DNA of 13,928 nucleotides from Bacteroidales bacterium (GTDB lineage: Bacteria > Bacteroidota > Bacteroidia > Bacteroidales > P3): assembly GCA_031286005.1 (NCBI GenBank), contig JAITVC010000142.1, positions 1-13,928 on the forward strand. Direction: 5' to 3'. Below, in pieces: positions 7,340-13,928 of this stretch. Each line of letters begins with the position of its first letter. Within the stretch, counting starts at the first letter, position 1. The translations under genes and the position numbers were made by a program. The notes under the pieces were generated by a model. It was not told the origin of the DNA. It made no database searches and saw nothing but the letters and a program-made list of their open reading frames with translations.

Positions 7340-7465
7340 AAAAGGTACGGGGTTATCGGGTGCGGGGTACGAGGTGGGATATATAGCACATCTCTGTACT
7401 ACAAAGCACTCCACGTACCCAGCACATTCTTTACAAACTTTTTAACTTTATAAATTCAAAATATC

Positions 7466-8971
7466 ATGAAAACAATCCTTAAAATAGCCTTCCTATCTCT
7501 ACTATCCTCGCCTCTCTTGGCGCAATATGATCAAGATGCCTTTCGTTTAACATCAACAACGCTTAGCGGCAACGCTCGCTTTGCAAGTATGGGCGGCGCC
7601 TTTGGCGCATTAGGTGGAAACCTTTCGGCATTGAGCACAAATCCGGCAAGTATCGGGATTTACAGATCGGGGGAGCTTTCGTTCACACCGGCATTGACCA
7701 TTGGCCAAACAAAAACGAAGATTGACGGCGAAGACAAATCCAGATTAGGCGAACTGTGGAATTTTAACCTTGGCAATTTTGGTTGGGTCGGCGTGATTGA
7801 TTTGTCGAGCAGCGATGCCAAAGATGAGTGGAAAAAGATACAATTTGGTATTGGCCTCAACCGCAAGAATGATTTTTGGAACCGCTCGCAGTATAGTAAT
7901 CACTATTCCCAACAATCCTATTTGGAAATCCTAACTTTAGAAGCCGATAGTTTAGGCTATACAGACGATTATTACAGCGGATTGGCGTATGATGCAGGAT
8001 TGATTCATGGCTATTATGATTACTTTGAAGACGAGGATGGAAAAATTGTAGATAGCATGTTGCGTTTTGGAAACTATTTGAATAGTCCCGGAGGACTTAC
8101 ACAAGATCAAGTTACCAAAACAACGGGAGGTGTTAACGAATGGGTGTTTAGTATGGGTGGAAATTATGGCGATCAATTGTATGTAGGCGCCACGATTGGC
8201 ATTCCTTCTCTGAAATACCATCAAACGAAAACGCTTAGAGAAGGAGATGCAAAAAATGAACATCCCGGTTTTTGGGAAAAAGAATGGGCCTTGCGAGAAG
8301 ATTTACATCTTTCGGGAACAGGTGTTAATTTGAAATTGGGTGCCATCTTCAAACCGGCCGATTTTATTCGCATTGGTTTGGCTTTTCACACGCCAACACG
8401 ATTTGCGATAGAAGAAAGATTTTCGACAGAGGTTGAAGGCAATTTAGAAGGCAAAATAGAAAGAAGTAAAGAATCCATATCCGAATATTACGTTAAAACA
8501 CCGGCACGATTGATTGGCTCATTAGGCTTTGTAATCGGAAAAGTAGCACTCATAGGCGTAGAATATGAACATGTAAACTACAAACACATGTGGCTTGACG
8601 ATGAATTTGGTACTTTTGATGCCGACAATGATTATATTTCTGAATATTACACCAAAGGCGGAACGTTGAAAATTGGCGCCGAATGCCGTTTGGAAGGCAT
8701 CAGCCTGAGAGCAGGATACAACTTCTCGCGCAATCCTTACGACGAGTCGAAAATGTTGACGGGAGGTACAGATGTGGCTACAAAGGCAACATTCTCACAA
8801 CAAGCGTTGTCGGCCGGTATAGGATTTCAACTTGGCCGTTCAACAACATTAGATTTTGCTTATGTTAATTCCATGCGGGATTACAACGAAGTTCCTTACG
8901 CATGGCAAAATATTAATCATTACAAGACATCGGAGCATCAGATTTTGGTTAGTTTAGGGTTCCGATTTTAA
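7466..8971 (+). CDS. FadL/OmpP1-like outer membrane transport protein
   Basis: This is a 501-residue beta-barrel protein. A Sec signal (MKTILKIAFLSLLSSPLLAQ) is likely cut after Ala19. The N-terminal block at about 35-72 contains ARFASMGGAFGALGGNLSAL and then NPASIG, which closely matches the plug and first-strand region of the FadL/TodX/OmpP1 family (often annotated in Bacteroidota as hemin receptor or aromatic-hydrocarbon transporter). The remainder alternates amphipathic strands and charged loops, and it ends HQILVSLGFRF with the terminal Phe typical of BAM-assembled barrels. Known relatives take up long-chain fatty acids or hydrophobic compounds across the outer membrane; the ligand here is unknown. 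It may be co-transcribed with the lipoprotein gene upstream (126-bp gap). The stop is followed by terminator-like hairpins. Confidence 0.88.
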   Translation: MKTILKIAFLSLLSSPLLAQYDQDAFRLTSTTLSGNARFASMGGAFGALGGNLSALSTNPASIGIYRSGELSFTPALTIGQTKTKIDGEDKSRLGELWNFNLGNFGWVGVIDLSSSDAKDEWKKIQFGIGLNRKNDFWNRSQYSNHYSQQSYLEILTLEADSLGYTDDYYSGLAYDAGLIHGYYDYFEDEDGKIVDSMLRFGNYLNSPGGLTQDQVTKTTGGVNEWVFSMGGNYGDQLYVGATIGIPSLKYHQTKTLREGDAKNEHPGFWEKEWALREDLHLSGTGVNLKLGAIFKPADFIRIGLAFHTPTRFAIEERFSTEVEGNLEGKIERSKESISEYYVKTPARLIGSLGFVIGKVALIGVEYEHVNYKHMWLDDEFGTFDADNDYISEYYTKGGTLKIGAECRLEGISLRAGYNFSRNPYDESKMLTGGTDVATKATFSQQALSAGIGFQLGRSTTLDFAYVNSMRDYNEVPYAWQNINHYKTSEHQILVSLGFRF

Positions 8972-8978
8972 GGGGTAA

Positions 8979-9009
8979 GGGCTTTTGCCCAAACCTTGGG
9001 TTTATTTTT
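8979..9009 (+). terminator. Double small hairpin with T-run after the FadL-like gene
   Basis: GGGC-TTTT-GCCC at 8979-8990 is followed directly by AAACC-TTG-GGTTT at 8991-9003 and then ATTTTT at 9004-9009. The second hairpin plus T-run looks like a weak intrinsic terminator eight bases past the stop codon. Confidence 0.55.
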
Positions 9010-9017
9010 GATAGCGG

Positions 9018-9040
9018 GGCAGGTTTTAAGACCTGCCTTT
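9018..9040. repeat. Near-perfect 20-bp palindrome with central TTAA and trailing Ts
   Basis: GGCAGGT (9018-9024) and ACCTGCC (9031-9037) pair around TTTAAG, whose inner TTAA is itself self-complementary; TTT follows. It could be a second terminator for the FadL-like gene. Like the palindrome at 12658-12685, it has a central TTAA and almost no loop, which also fits a dispersed palindromic repeat. Confidence 0.6.
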
Positions 9041-9052
9041 GCTGTTAGAGAA

Positions 9053-9198
9053 GGTTGCATACAGTTATGCAAGGCTGTCCGACGCCTCGGCGAAGGTTGC
9101 ATACAGTTATGCAAGGCTGCCCGATGCCTCTGTGAGGGTTGCATACGGTTATGCAAGGCTGCCCGACGCCTCCGTGGAGGTTGCATACAGTTATGCGA
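9053..9198. repeat. Tandem array 2: 42-bp units with two hairpins each
   Basis: Units start at 9053, 9095, 9137 and 9179 (period exactly 42); the fourth is partial. Each begins with a perfect seven-base inverted repeat, TTGCATA-(CAGT or CGGT)-TATGCAA, which is worn in the last copy (TATGCGA). The second half of the unit holds a shorter hairpin whose arms change between copies but still pair: CCTC-TGT-GAGG in unit 2 and CCTCC-GT-GGAGG in unit 3. It lies between the 3' hairpins of the FadL-like gene and the promoter of the ABC exporter. Several frames are open through it because 42 is a multiple of three, but none looks like a gene. Confidence 0.9.
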
Positions 9199-9229
9199 GA
9201 TTGTTCTCCAATCGCTATTCACTATTAAC

Positions 9230-9250
9230 TAATTTTTTTGTATCTTTGCA
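9230..9250 (+). promoter_or_regulatory. Bacteroidota-type promoter core for the ABC exporter
   Basis: The stretch T plus AATTTTTTTGTATCTTTGCA contains a perfect TATCTTTG -7 box (9241-9248), 17 nt before the ATG. It is identical over 21 bases to the core upstream of the dehydrogenase gene on the other strand (12618-12638). The predicted leader is only about 10-14 nt. A -33 TTTG is not clear. Confidence 0.7.
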
Positions 9251-9265
9251 AAATATATTTCATTA

Positions 9266-11089
9266 ATGAGAGAGATTCGTCGTATTTTGCCTTATTTAAA
9301 ATCTTACAAACGTGAGATTTCTTTGAACTTGCTTTGTAATTTGCTGTATGTATTTTCGCAGTTTTTCTCGTTGGCATTGGTTGCGCCGTTTATAGGGATT
9401 TTGTTTGGAATGGTGGAGCCGGTTATGGAAAATCCGGGATTTTCGTTCGAGGTAAATCATCTTTTGCAATGGTTTTACTATCAAATTACGCAGATACAGC
9501 TGGAATTTGGAACGTTTTATGCGTTGTTGTTTGTGTCGGGATTGTTTGTCGGGTTTTCGTTTTTATCGAATTTGTTTAGATATTTATCGATGTATTTTTT
9601 GGCGATAATGCGTAACGGTTTGACCAATGGTTTGCGCAATGCGATGTATGAAAAAATAGTAGCGCTGCCGTTGTCGTTTTTTTCGGAACAACGCAAAGGC
9701 GACATGATTGCACGCATGACCAACGACATGGCCGAAGTTGATTGGAGTATCACCAAATCCATGCAGTCTTTTATTAAAGAGTTTGTCAACATTACCGTTT
9801 TTCTAACGGCATTGTTTATGATAAGCGCAAAATTGATGGTCATCGTGCTCATTATTTTGCCGCCAACCGCCTTCATCGTTAGTAAAATCGGCAAAAGTTT
9901 GAAACGCAATTCCGATCGTTTGCAAGCCAAATTCGGGTTGATGAATGCCTTGTTGGAAGAAAGTATTTCGGGTTTGCGAATGATTAAATCCTATAATGTG
10001 TTTAATCTGATGAATGCCCGGTTTTCCTCTGTTCAAGAGGACTACACGCGATACAGCAATAAAATATCCAGACGCACCGGTTTGGCCAATCCGCTAACCG
10101 AATTGTTTGTGGTAATTGCTGTGGTATTTGTGATTTGGACGGGGGGCGATATGGTTTTGTCGAAAAAACTTTCGGCTGAGGTTCTGATTTTATTTATAGT
10201 CTTGTTTCTTCGACTTATTCCACCGGCCAAAGCCTTTGTGGAGTCTATATTTTTGATTGAGCGAGGACGTTCGGCCTTACAACGGATTTTTAGTGTTTTG
10301 GATGCACCCAACCGAATTGAGGAACGGGAACATCCTGTGAAATGGGCGCATTTTGAAAAGTCGATTGTTTATAAAGATGTGTCTTTTGCCTACGATTCGA
10401 TGCCCGAAAAGTTGGTTTTACAACATGTTTCGTTTGAACTGAAAAAGGGAAAAACGTTGGCTATCGTTGGCCCTTCCGGTGGCGGAAAATCCACGCTGGT
10501 GGATTTGTTTCCGAGATTTCAAGATCATTATACCGGAGAGATTTTGGTTGATGGTATTTCGGCAAGAGATGTTTCTTTGGCCGATTTGCGCTCGAAGATA
10601 GGGATTGTTTCGCAGCAATCGGTGCTGTTCAACGATACGATTTTTAATAATATCACATTCGGGCTTTCAAATGTTTCACAAGAAGATGTAGAGAAAGCTG
10701 CGAAAATTGCCAATGCGCACGATTTCATTATGGCCATGAAAGATGGTTATCAAAGCCGTTTGAGCGATAGCGGACAAAACCTTTCGGGCGGACAACGGCA
10801 GCGTTTGAACATTGCCCGTGCTGTATTGAGAAATCCCGATATTTTGATTTTGGACGAAGCCACTTCGGCCTTAGACACCGAATCCGAGCATTTGGTGCAA
10901 GAAGCGTTGAAAGCATTGATGATTGAGCGAACGGTAATGGTGGTTGCACATCGCTTGTCGACCATTCAACATGCGGATGAGATTATTGTGATAGATAACG
11001 GGAAAATCGTTGAGAAAGGCACGCATCAAACCTTAGTGGATGCGGGCGGGTTATACAAGCGTTTAGTCGATTTGCAAACGTTCCGGTAA
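9266..11089 (+). CDS. MsbA-like ABC exporter (fused transmembrane and ATPase domains)
   Basis: This 607-residue half-transporter is expected to work as a homodimer in the inner membrane. The type I exporter membrane domain spans roughly residues 15-335 with six hydrophobic helices (about 17-48, 80-110, paired helices at 172-205 and paired helices at 275-335). The ATPase domain is complete: aromatic A-loop in VSFAYD, Walker A GPSGGGKST (402-410), Q-loop Gln450 in IVSQQSVLF, signature LSGGQRQR (506-513), Walker B ILILDEA (526-532) with catalytic Glu531, and switch His562. Relatives include MsbA (lipid A-core flipping) and multidrug exporters. The substrate cannot be decided here, as no lipid A genes are nearby. 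The ATG at 9266 lies 17 nt from a strong -7 box, so the leader is very short and there is no Shine-Dalgarno. It converges on the gene ending at 11095 with only 5 bp between. Confidence 0.95.
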   Translation: MREIRRILPYLKSYKREISLNLLCNLLYVFSQFFSLALVAPFIGILFGMVEPVMENPGFSFEVNHLLQWFYYQITQIQLEFGTFYALLFVSGLFVGFSFLSNLFRYLSMYFLAIMRNGLTNGLRNAMYEKIVALPLSFFSEQRKGDMIARMTNDMAEVDWSITKSMQSFIKEFVNITVFLTALFMISAKLMVIVLIILPPTAFIVSKIGKSLKRNSDRLQAKFGLMNALLEESISGLRMIKSYNVFNLMNARFSSVQEDYTRYSNKISRRTGLANPLTELFVVIAVVFVIWTGGDMVLSKKLSAEVLILFIVLFLRLIPPAKAFVESIFLIERGRSALQRIFSVLDAPNRIEEREHPVKWAHFEKSIVYKDVSFAYDSMPEKLVLQHVSFELKKGKTLAIVGPSGGGKSTLVDLFPRFQDHYTGEILVDGISARDVSLADLRSKIGIVSQQSVLFNDTIFNNITFGLSNVSQEDVEKAAKIANAHDFIMAMKDGYQSRLSDSGQNLSGGQRQRLNIARAVLRNPDILILDEATSALDTESEHLVQEALKALMIERTVMVVAHRLSTIQHADEIIVIDNGKIVEKGTHQTLVDAGGLYKRLVDLQTFR

Positions 11090-11094
11090 ACCGA

Positions 11095-11838
11095 TTATCT
11101 AACGTATTTAAAACTCAAATCTAAAATAACGCCGATGTGAAACGTAAGCGCGCCACTGCCGAAAGAGTTGGCCAAAAGATTGTTGTACCGCACATCCACG
11201 TTGATATTCCAAAGCTCGTCCACCGTGTATAAAAATCCGATAGAGGGATTGATGCTCAAATAGCCTTTATTGGTCGAGGGTTGGTATTGTTTTTCAAAAT
11301 TCAGCAGTTGATCGGTTTTAGGGGATGTATAGGTTGTTTCATAACGATGGTTGACCAAATTCAAACCAAGACCTATGGCTGCATAAGGGCGAAAGTTCTT
11401 TAACGATTGCGAGGGCAGATAAAATTCAAACGATAAATTGATGGGAATATACTGCGAATGTCCCGAAACATTGGCAATTTGTATCGTATCGTCAACGTGA
11501 TTGAGACGTTGTTCTTTGGAAAATGCGCTTTTTAAGGAGTCGGATATAAGATTTACCCGTTCGGGCACAATGTTCGGTGCAAAAAAGTTAACATCAAACC
11601 CGAATGCAAATGTATTTGTGCCAAAATATTTGGCTCGTAATCCGCCGCCAAATGCCATTTCTGTGTTCTTACCATCGTAAATTCTCATCGGCAAGCATAC
11701 GCTACCTTGAAACCCAACCATCGTTTTATCCTCCATCATGCGGCGATTGACCAAAAATCCCTTGAATGCCGCATTCTCGGCCAATGCGGAAACGGTTATA
11801 AGAACAAACGCTGAAATAAGGAGTATCTGACGTTTCAT
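11095..11838 (-). CDS. Outer membrane beta-barrel protein, function unknown
   Basis: This 247-residue protein has a clear Sec signal (MKRQILLISAFVLITVSALA, likely cut near residue 20) and alternating amphipathic strands. Examples are FAFGFDVNFF, YIPINLSFEFYLP, FRPYAAIGLGLNLVNHRYE, YLSINPSIGFLYTV and WNINVDVRYNNL. The FRPYAAIGLG stretch followed by a late NPSIGFLY-like strand is typical of small OmpW/OprF-like eight-strand barrels common in Bacteroidota. A long polar loop sits at about 95-125. The final residues (LDLSFKYVR) are barrel-like but lack a terminal Phe. The start ATG at 11836-11838 is just 2 nt past the dehydrogenase stop, so the two genes form one transcript and are probably translationally coupled. 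A functional link between them is not obvious. Confidence 0.82.
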   Translation of the reverse strand: MKRQILLISAFVLITVSALAENAAFKGFLVNRRMMEDKTMVGFQGSVCLPMRIYDGKNTEMAFGGGLRAKYFGTNTFAFGFDVNFFAPNIVPERVNLISDSLKSAFSKEQRLNHVDDTIQIANVSGHSQYIPINLSFEFYLPSQSLKNFRPYAAIGLGLNLVNHRYETTYTSPKTDQLLNFEKQYQPSTNKGYLSINPSIGFLYTVDELWNINVDVRYNNLLANSFGSGALTFHIGVILDLSFKYVR

Positions 11839-11840
11839 GG

Positions 11841-12602
11841 TTACAGATTTTTATGGAAAACCGTTGCAGAAGCTTGCGCCGTTGGCATAATTACCATATC
11901 GTTGATGCAAACGTGTTTCGGCAGATTGACACAATAGAAAATCGCATCGGCAATATCTTCGGCTTTGAGGGGCTCAAAACCTTTATAAACGGCATCCGCA
12001 CGGTTTTCATCGCCTTTGAACCGCACGATGGAAAATTCGGTTTCTACGGCACCCGGACAAATCTGCGTAACACGAATACCGTATGTAACCAAATCCAAGC
12101 GCAAGCCTTGCGAAAGCGCATCAACGGCATGTTTCGTTGCGCAATATACAGCACCGTTCGGATAAACCTGTTTGCCGGCAATCGAGCCGATATTCACGAT
12201 ATGGCCATGTCCGTTTTGAGCCATCAGCGGCGCAATCGTACGGGAAACATACAGCAACCCTTTCACGTTCGTATCTATCATGCGTTCCCAATCATCAACA
12301 ACACCATTTTGCACCCCGTTGAGGCCAACTGCCAAGCCTGCGTTATTAACCAAAACGGCGATATTCTTCCAATCGTCGGGCAAATTACCCAAATGCTGTT
12401 CAACATCGGCTTGCGAGCGCACATCGAAGCACAGAGTCAAAACCCGGTGGCCAAATGCAGTTTGTAAATGTTGTTTTTGTTCGTTGAGGCGGTCGTTTCG
12501 GCGTCCGGTTAAAATCAGGTCGTAACCGTTTTTAGCAAATTGTTCTGCTGTGGCTTTTCCGATGCCCGAAGTGCTTCCTGTGATAATAGCGATAGGATTC
12601 AT
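11841..12602 (-). CDS. Short-chain dehydrogenase/reductase, YdfG-like
   Basis: This 253-residue classical SDR is a cytosolic NAD(P)-dependent oxidoreductase. The nucleotide motif is TGSTSGIG (8-15). Arg34 and Arg35 after the second strand point to NADP preference. NNAG is at 86-89, and the catalytic set is Asn112, Ser140, Tyr153 and Lys157. PGAVETEFSIVRFKGDEN near 183-200 and the closing PKHVCINDMVIMP segment match E. coli YdfG, which oxidises serine, allo-threonine and 3-hydroxy acids and reduces malonic semialdehyde. A 3-hydroxy-acid dehydrogenase role is therefore likely but not proven. The start ATG (12600-12602) lies 17 nt downstream of a TATCTTTG -7 box. The gene is followed after 2 nt by the outer-membrane barrel gene. 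Confidence 0.93.
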   Translation of the reverse strand: MNPIAIITGSTSGIGKATAEQFAKNGYDLILTGRRNDRLNEQKQHLQTAFGHRVLTLCFDVRSQADVEQHLGNLPDDWKNIAVLVNNAGLAVGLNGVQNGVVDDWERMIDTNVKGLLYVSRTIAPLMAQNGHGHIVNIGSIAGKQVYPNGAVYCATKHAVDALSQGLRLDLVTYGIRVTQICPGAVETEFSIVRFKGDENRADAVYKGFEPLKAEDIADAIFYCVNLPKHVCINDMVIMPTAQASATVFHKNL

Positions 12603-12617
12603 ACTGTTGATTTAGGG

Positions 12618-12638
12618 TGCAAAGATACAAAAAAATTA
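12618..12638 (-). promoter_or_regulatory. Bacteroidota-type promoter core for the dehydrogenase-barrel operon
   Basis: On the minus strand the sequence is T plus AATTTTTTTGTATCTTTGCA, identical to 9230-9250 on the plus strand. The -7 box TATCTTTG (12627-12620) ends 17 nt before the ATG, the same spacing as for the ABC exporter. The leader would be about a dozen nucleotides. Confidence 0.7.
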
Positions 12639-12647
12639 ACAATTAAA

Positions 12648-12685
12648 AGATAAAAAAGTAGGGGCGCGATTAATCGCACCCCTAC
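12648..12685 (-). terminator. Palindromic terminator after the YD-repeat lipoprotein gene (GTAGGGGCG-type repeat)
   Basis: GTAGGGG (12658-12664) and CCCCTAC (12679-12685) enclose GCGATTAATCGC, with a single C/A mismatch on each side: a 28-bp palindrome with no real loop. Read in the minus direction it is followed by CTTTTTTATCTTTT, so it can act as an intrinsic terminator 22 nt past the lipoprotein stop. The outer arm is the same as in the 3225-3249 palindrome. Confidence 0.7.
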
Positions 12686-12706
12686 CATCATTACATGTTT
12701 TTTCTG

Positions 12707-13564
12707 CTATTTCGCATCAATATATTCGTAGGTTACCGTTTCGGTTCCTGTAACGGTTACAGATGCAGCAAGACGTTTGGCTCGTTGCTTTGCTCTGGCA
12801 GCCTTGCGTTTGGAAGCATTCGATGCGTCCGGAGTTTCCTCTTCCCATGAAAAAGTAGAAGTTCGTTTGCTGACATAATCCCCATTTGTTTCGTAGGCAT
12901 ATTCGGTTATGTCGCCATCATCGTCAGTGATTTTTTTGAGCATATAGCCGCTTTTGGACAATTCTGCGCCAATTTCCCACCAGAACACCCAATCGGGAAC
13001 ATTGGCATGGCGAAAGATGGATGGTATATCGGTATATTCATAATCGGTATAATAGCTATTGCCGTAGTATTGATATTCGGAGCGTGTAATGTTTCCGTTT
13101 GAGTTGTAAGTAAACGTTTCGATGTCGCCATAGCGACTGATCCATTTTGTCATACGTCCGTTTTCAAGCGTGACCGTATCCATTGTTTCATTCCAAGTAA
13201 TAGGCTCTCCTTGCGAATACCAATTACTCCATTTTATAAACATTAAATTGCCGGAGTATATAAACTCTCTTTGACAATAAGTCGTGTCCCAAGCGTCATA
13301 TTCGAAACATTTTGACAGCGTATTATCGGCATTGTACGAAAATTCATCATACGATCCATCGTCCCAAGTAAGTTTCGTCATACGATTTTGTCCATCATAC
13401 TCAAAAGCCACAAAATATTCTTCAGGTTCGTCGCCATTCGAATACGTGTAAACGGTCGTCATTTTCGACGGTAGTTTGTTTGTGCCATCGTTTTTGTTTT
13501 TGTCTTTGTCGCAGGCCGTGAATAAAAGGCCAACTGTTGCGAGGGATAAGAATAATTTTTTCAT
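12707..13564 (-). CDS. YD-repeat-like lipoprotein
   Basis: This 285-residue predicted lipoprotein has a signal ending LLFTAC, with Cys18 in the lipobox, followed by a charged Asp/Lys/Asn linker typical of exported Bacteroidota lipoproteins. The body (about 38-250) contains degenerate YD/RHS-type units such as FEYDGQNRMTKLTWDDGSYD followed by FSYNADNTLSK, and later FTYNSNGNITRSEYQYYG. These suggest an elongated beta-sheet protein, similar to small YD-repeat lipoproteins (DUF4595-like). It is far too short for a full RHS toxin and has no visible toxin domain or DPXG core motif. Oddly, a strongly basic stretch, KRKAARAKQRAKR at 252-264, breaks the last strand pair before VTVTGTETVTYEYID. The ATG is at 13562-13564 with T-rich flanks and no clear -7 box. 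The stop is followed by a strong palindromic terminator. Confidence 0.82.
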   Translation of the reverse strand: MKKLFLSLATVGLLFTACDKDKNKNDGTNKLPSKMTTVYTYSNGDEPEEYFVAFEYDGQNRMTKLTWDDGSYDEFSYNADNTLSKCFEYDAWDTTYCQREFIYSGNLMFIKWSNWYSQGEPITWNETMDTVTLENGRMTKWISRYGDIETFTYNSNGNITRSEYQYYGNSYYTDYEYTDIPSIFRHANVPDWVFWWEIGAELSKSGYMLKKITDDDGDITEYAYETNGDYVSKRTSTFSWEEETPDASNASKRKAARAKQRAKRLAASVTVTGTETVTYEYIDAK

Positions 13565-13675
13565 GATTTTTTTGTTTTTTTGATTTATAATTTATTTTAT
13601 GTGTTTATTTAACGCTTTTAGACTGTAAATAGGTTGTAGGATTTTCCCGAAAGGGCGTTTTTTCAGAGAAACGGG

Positions 13676-13928
13676 TCTGCGGAACTTCCGCAAAGGCGTT
13701 GCAGCGGTGTAAGAGGCTTGCGGGAACTCCGCAAAGGCGTTGCAGCCGTGTAAGAGGCTTGCGGGAACTCCGCAAGAGCGTTGCAGCCGTGTAAGGGGTT
13801 TGCGGGAACTCTGCAAGAGCGTTGCAGCCGTGTAAGGGGTTTGCGGGAACTCTGCAAGAGCGTTGCAGCCATGTAAGGGGTTTGCGGGAACTCCGCAAGA
13901 GCGTTGCAGCCATGTAAGGGGTACGAGG
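13676..13928. repeat. Tandem array 3: six units of 41-42 bp, running to the window edge
   Basis: Units start at 13681, 13723, 13764, 13805, 13846 and 13887. The first is 42 bp, the following four 41 bp, and the sixth changes in its last bases (GTACGAGG). At each junction sits a hairpin: TGCGGAA-C-TTCCGCA at the first, TTGCGG-GAACT-CCGCAA at units 2, 3 and 6, and a worn form with CTGCAA at units 4 and 5. Variants are graded along the array (CAAAGGCG in units 1-2, CAAGAGCG in 3-6; CCGTG in units 2-4, CCATG in 5-6), as expected from stepwise duplication. It lies upstream of the YD-repeat lipoprotein gene. The 110 or so bases between the gene start and the array are T/A-rich, with nothing else recognised. 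Confidence 0.9.

Noticed and set aside
7364..7374. Shared 11-mer GGGGTACGAGG with the right end of the window (13918-13928)
   Set aside because: Chance matches of this length are expected in a 14-kb window, and the flanks do not align. It could be a trace of a dispersed repeat but cannot be supported.
8968..9266. Open frames on both strands through array 2, giving Cys-rich 14-residue repeats
   Set aside because: A 42-bp period keeps several frames open at once. None has a supported start, and hairpins and a promoter explain the region better.
11089..11110. Bidirectional terminator between the converging ABC exporter and barrel genes
   Set aside because: Only a short CGGT-AA-ACCG dyad spanning the stop codon is seen, with a 2-nt loop and no T-run; too weak to call.
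12707..13564. RHS-type polymorphic toxin
   Set aside because: Only a few degenerate YD units in a 285-residue lipoprotein, with no core-shell motif, no C-terminal toxin domain and no neighbouring immunity gene.
13592..13913. Three overlapping minus-strand frames rich in Leu-Gln-Arg and Cys-Asn-Ala repeats
   Set aside because: They arise from the 41-bp array, which cycles through all frames; no start signal and no protein-like composition.
968..13928. CRISPR arrays
   Set aside because: In all three arrays the entire unit is conserved, with no unique spacers, and no cas genes are present.

Overview
The window looks like a chromosomal segment of a Bacteroidota bacterium, probably Bacteroidales-like. 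The evidence is a GldD-type lipoprotein gene, a eukaryote/archaeon-like short ProRS, a Bacteroidota-style MetF, several short-signal lipoproteins and outer-membrane barrels. Three genes also carry the Bacteroidota-type -7 promoter core TATCTTTG, and purine-rich Shine-Dalgarno sequences are mostly absent. No rRNA, tRNA, insertion sequence, prophage or CRISPR array was found.

Layout. 2-937 (+) is the 3' part of an unrecognised gene running in from the left edge. 968-1130 is a tandem array of 42-bp units made of alternating inverted repeats. 5367 down to 1141 (-) is a same-strand cluster: proS, gldD, metF and an AI-2E-family permease. 5368-5815 is a 448-bp divergent intergenic region holding the proS promoter, a 14-bp repeat and a sigma-54-like promoter candidate. 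5816-8971 (+) has a low-complexity lipoprotein followed by a FadL/OmpP1-like barrel. 8972-9265 holds terminator-like hairpins, a second 42-bp array and a promoter. 9266-11089 (+) is a complete MsbA-like ABC exporter. It converges on an outer-membrane barrel gene (11095-11838, -) that forms a two-gene unit with a YdfG-like short-chain dehydrogenase (11841-12602, -). 12707-13564 (-) is a YD-repeat-like lipoprotein. The right edge (13676-13928) is a third tandem array with 41-bp units.

The coding content is ordinary: translation (ProRS), one-carbon metabolism (MetF), lipid or drug export (ABC protein) and envelope proteins. The non-coding DNA is more unusual. There are three intergenic arrays with unrelated unit sequences but nearly the same period (42, 42 and 41 bp, close to four B-DNA turns), and in all three the units contain inverted repeats. 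In the first array the dyad centres fall exactly every 21 bp. Two palindromes share a GTAGGGGCG-type arm, and a nearly identical 21-bp promoter core lies before proS, the ABC exporter and the dehydrogenase. I see no convincing new multi-gene system. The arrays are the best candidate for something undescribed.
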